The position numbers and the translations under genes were made by a program. Below are positions 6,929 to 7,816 of a stretch of DNA of 7,816 nt, one piece after another. This DNA comes from an uncultured Selenomonadaceae bacterium (GTDB lineage: Bacteria; Bacillota; Negativicutes; Selenomonadales; Selenomonadaceae). A model generated the notes under the pieces. The model worked only from the letters and a program-made list of their open reading frames with translations. It did not search any database and was not told where the DNA came from. Within the stretch, counting starts at the first letter, position 1. Each line of letters opens with the position of its first letter. The DNA lies in NCBI GenBank assembly GCA_905236255.1, contig CAJOPK010000246.1:1-7816 (forward strand), given 5' to 3'.

Positions 6929-6937
6929 ACTTACAAA

Positions 6938-7816
6938 ATGTCTGAAATGAAAAGTTATGTCGACTCCGTTCTTGAGGCGGTAAAAAAACGCGATCCGGAG
7001 CAAGTCGAATTTCAAAATACCGTTCGTGAAGTTTTGACCACAATTACTCCGTTTCTGGAGAAATATCCCAAATATAAAGCGGAAAAAATGTTGGAGCGCA
7101 TGGTTGAGCCGGAACGCGTTATCACTTTCCGGGTTGCATGGCAGGACGACAACAACGTCACCCATATCAATCGCGGCTATCGTGTTCAGATGAATTCGGC
7201 AATCGGACCTTACAAAGGCGGTCTGCGTTTTCATCCGAGTGTCAACCTCAGCATTTTGAAATTCCTTGCTTTTGAGCAGGTTTTCAAAAATTCGCTTACC
7301 GGACTTCCGATCGGCGGCGGCAAAGGCGGCTCCGATTTCGATCCGAAAGGCAAATCCGACAATGAAGTCATGAAATTCTGCCAGGCATTTATGACGGAAC
7401 TTTGCCGTCATATCGGTCCTCATACGGACGTTCCGGCGGGCGATATCGGTGTCGGCGGTCGTGAGATCGGCTATCTCTACGGTCAGTACAAGAGAATCCG
7501 CGACGCTTACGATGCGGCGGTCCTTACCGGCAAAGGCTTGACTTACGGCGGAAGTTTGACGAGAACCGAAGCTACCGGTTACGGACTTCTCTACTTCGTC
7601 AAAAATATGCTCGACGAAAAAGGCATCAGCCTGAAAGATAAAACCGTTGTCATAAGCGGCTCCGGAAATGTTGCAACTTATGCGATTGAAAAAGCGCAGG
7701 AATTCGGCGCAAAAGTCGTCACCTGCTCCGATTCCGACGGATACATTTACGATCCGAACGGCATTGACCTTGCGGCTGTCAAAGAAATTAAAGAAGTCAA
7801 ACGCGGACGCATTAAA
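6938..7816 (+). CDS. gdhA: NADP-type glutamate dehydrogenase GdhA (3' end cut by the window)
   Basis: The first 293 codons, open to the last base, of a hexameric glutamate dehydrogenase of about 445-450 residues. The enzyme interconverts 2-oxoglutarate plus ammonium and glutamate; this subclass usually works in ammonium assimilation with NADPH. Visible features: the substrate-binding and catalytic segments GPYKGGLRFHPS (90-101, K93), LPIGGGKGG (123-131, catalytic K129) and DVPAGDIGVGGRE (164-176, D169), then GLTYGGSLTRTEATGYG (200-216) and the dinucleotide-binding GSGNVA (241-246). A serine-containing CSDSDG (263-268) ends the second strand of the coenzyme fold, which fits NADP use, though coenzyme choice is inferred. 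The ATG has AAAGGGG nine bases upstream. Codons end in C more often than in the minus-strand genes (GGC, ATC, GTC, TAC), as expected for a highly expressed enzyme. It is transcribed divergently from potA. Confidence 0.96.
   Translation, partial: MSEMKSYVDSVLEAVKKRDPEQVEFQNTVREVLTTITPFLEKYPKYKAEKMLERMVEPERVITFRVAWQDDNNVTHINRGYRVQMNSAIGPYKGGLRFHPSVNLSILKFLAFEQVFKNSLTGLPIGGGKGGSDFDPKGKSDNEVMKFCQAFMTELCRHIGPHTDVPAGDIGVGGREIGYLYGQYKRIRDAYDAAVLTGKGLTYGGSLTRTEATGYGLLYFVKNMLDEKGISLKDKTVVISGSGNVATYAIEKAQEFGAKVVTCSDSDGYIYDPNGIDLAAVKEIKEVKRGRIK

Larger units (their letters stand above)
6734..6937. other. Divergent intergenic region between potA and gdhA
   Basis: These 204 bases separate two divergently transcribed units and hold the only obvious promoters in the window. 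The half nearest potA (6743-6827) is AT-rich with A and T runs and would form an untranslated leader of roughly 115 bases for potA. I see no riboswitch or strong attenuator in it. The centre holds the inverted repeat and candidate -10 boxes listed separately. The half nearest gdhA has an extended -10-like TGATATGCT (6891-6899) without a recognisable -35, then the gdhA ribosome site. Confidence 0.7.

Noticed and set aside
6806..7423. Minus-strand open frame of 205 codons opposite gdhA and the intergenic region
   Set aside because: It covers the gdhA start and promoter region antisense, with no family features. gdhA on the plus strand has full catalytic motifs.
1..7816. CRISPR arrays, tRNA or rRNA genes, insertion sequences, phage or defence genes
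   Set aside because: No regularly spaced repeats, cloverleaf-like segments, transposase motifs or terminal repeats were seen. The window is filled by recognised housekeeping and transport genes.

Overview
This window is an ordinary bacterial chromosomal segment packed with housekeeping and transport genes. Shine-Dalgarno sequences are strong (AAGGAGGT, AGGAGG, GGAGG), TTG and GTG starts are used freely, and the Era, RuvB and PotD sequences look like those of low-to-moderate GC Bacillota. A Negativicutes-like anaerobe is my best guess, but that is an inference from protein style, not from a marker gene.

Layout: positions 49-6733 hold eight genes, all on the minus strand and all tightly spaced. 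In transcription order they are potA, potB, potC, potD (a complete spermidine/putrescine ABC importer), era (ribosome-assembly GTPase), ruvB (Holliday-junction motor), a 92-residue coiled-coil protein with a C-terminal membrane segment, and queH (last step of queuosine synthesis). The genes overlap or are separated by 34 bases at most. I see no terminator between them, so they could form one transcription unit of about 6.7 kb. A 204-base divergent intergenic region (6734-6937) separates this block from gdhA on the plus strand. gdhA encodes an NADP-type glutamate dehydrogenase and is cut by the window end after 293 codons.

The pot genes make a full transporter: ATPase PotA, permeases PotB and PotC, and lipoprotein receptor PotD. 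era, ruvB and queH serve ribosome maturation, recombination and tRNA modification. They have no obvious mechanistic link to polyamine uptake beyond sharing a strand and perhaps a transcript. The intergenic region carries the most interesting non-coding signal: an 8-bp inverted repeat with a 16-base spacer (6839-6870). It overlaps a plausible -10 for potA and sits just downstream of a perfect TATAAT facing gdhA, so one regulator could control polyamine uptake and ammonium assimilation together.

I found no rRNA, tRNA, CRISPR array, insertion sequence or phage gene, and no convincing novel system. The points worth checking are the shared operator candidate, the unresolved start of the small coiled-coil gene, the transporter-to-housekeeping gene linkage, ruvB without an adjacent ruvA, and a marked excess of the tetranucleotide CCGG.
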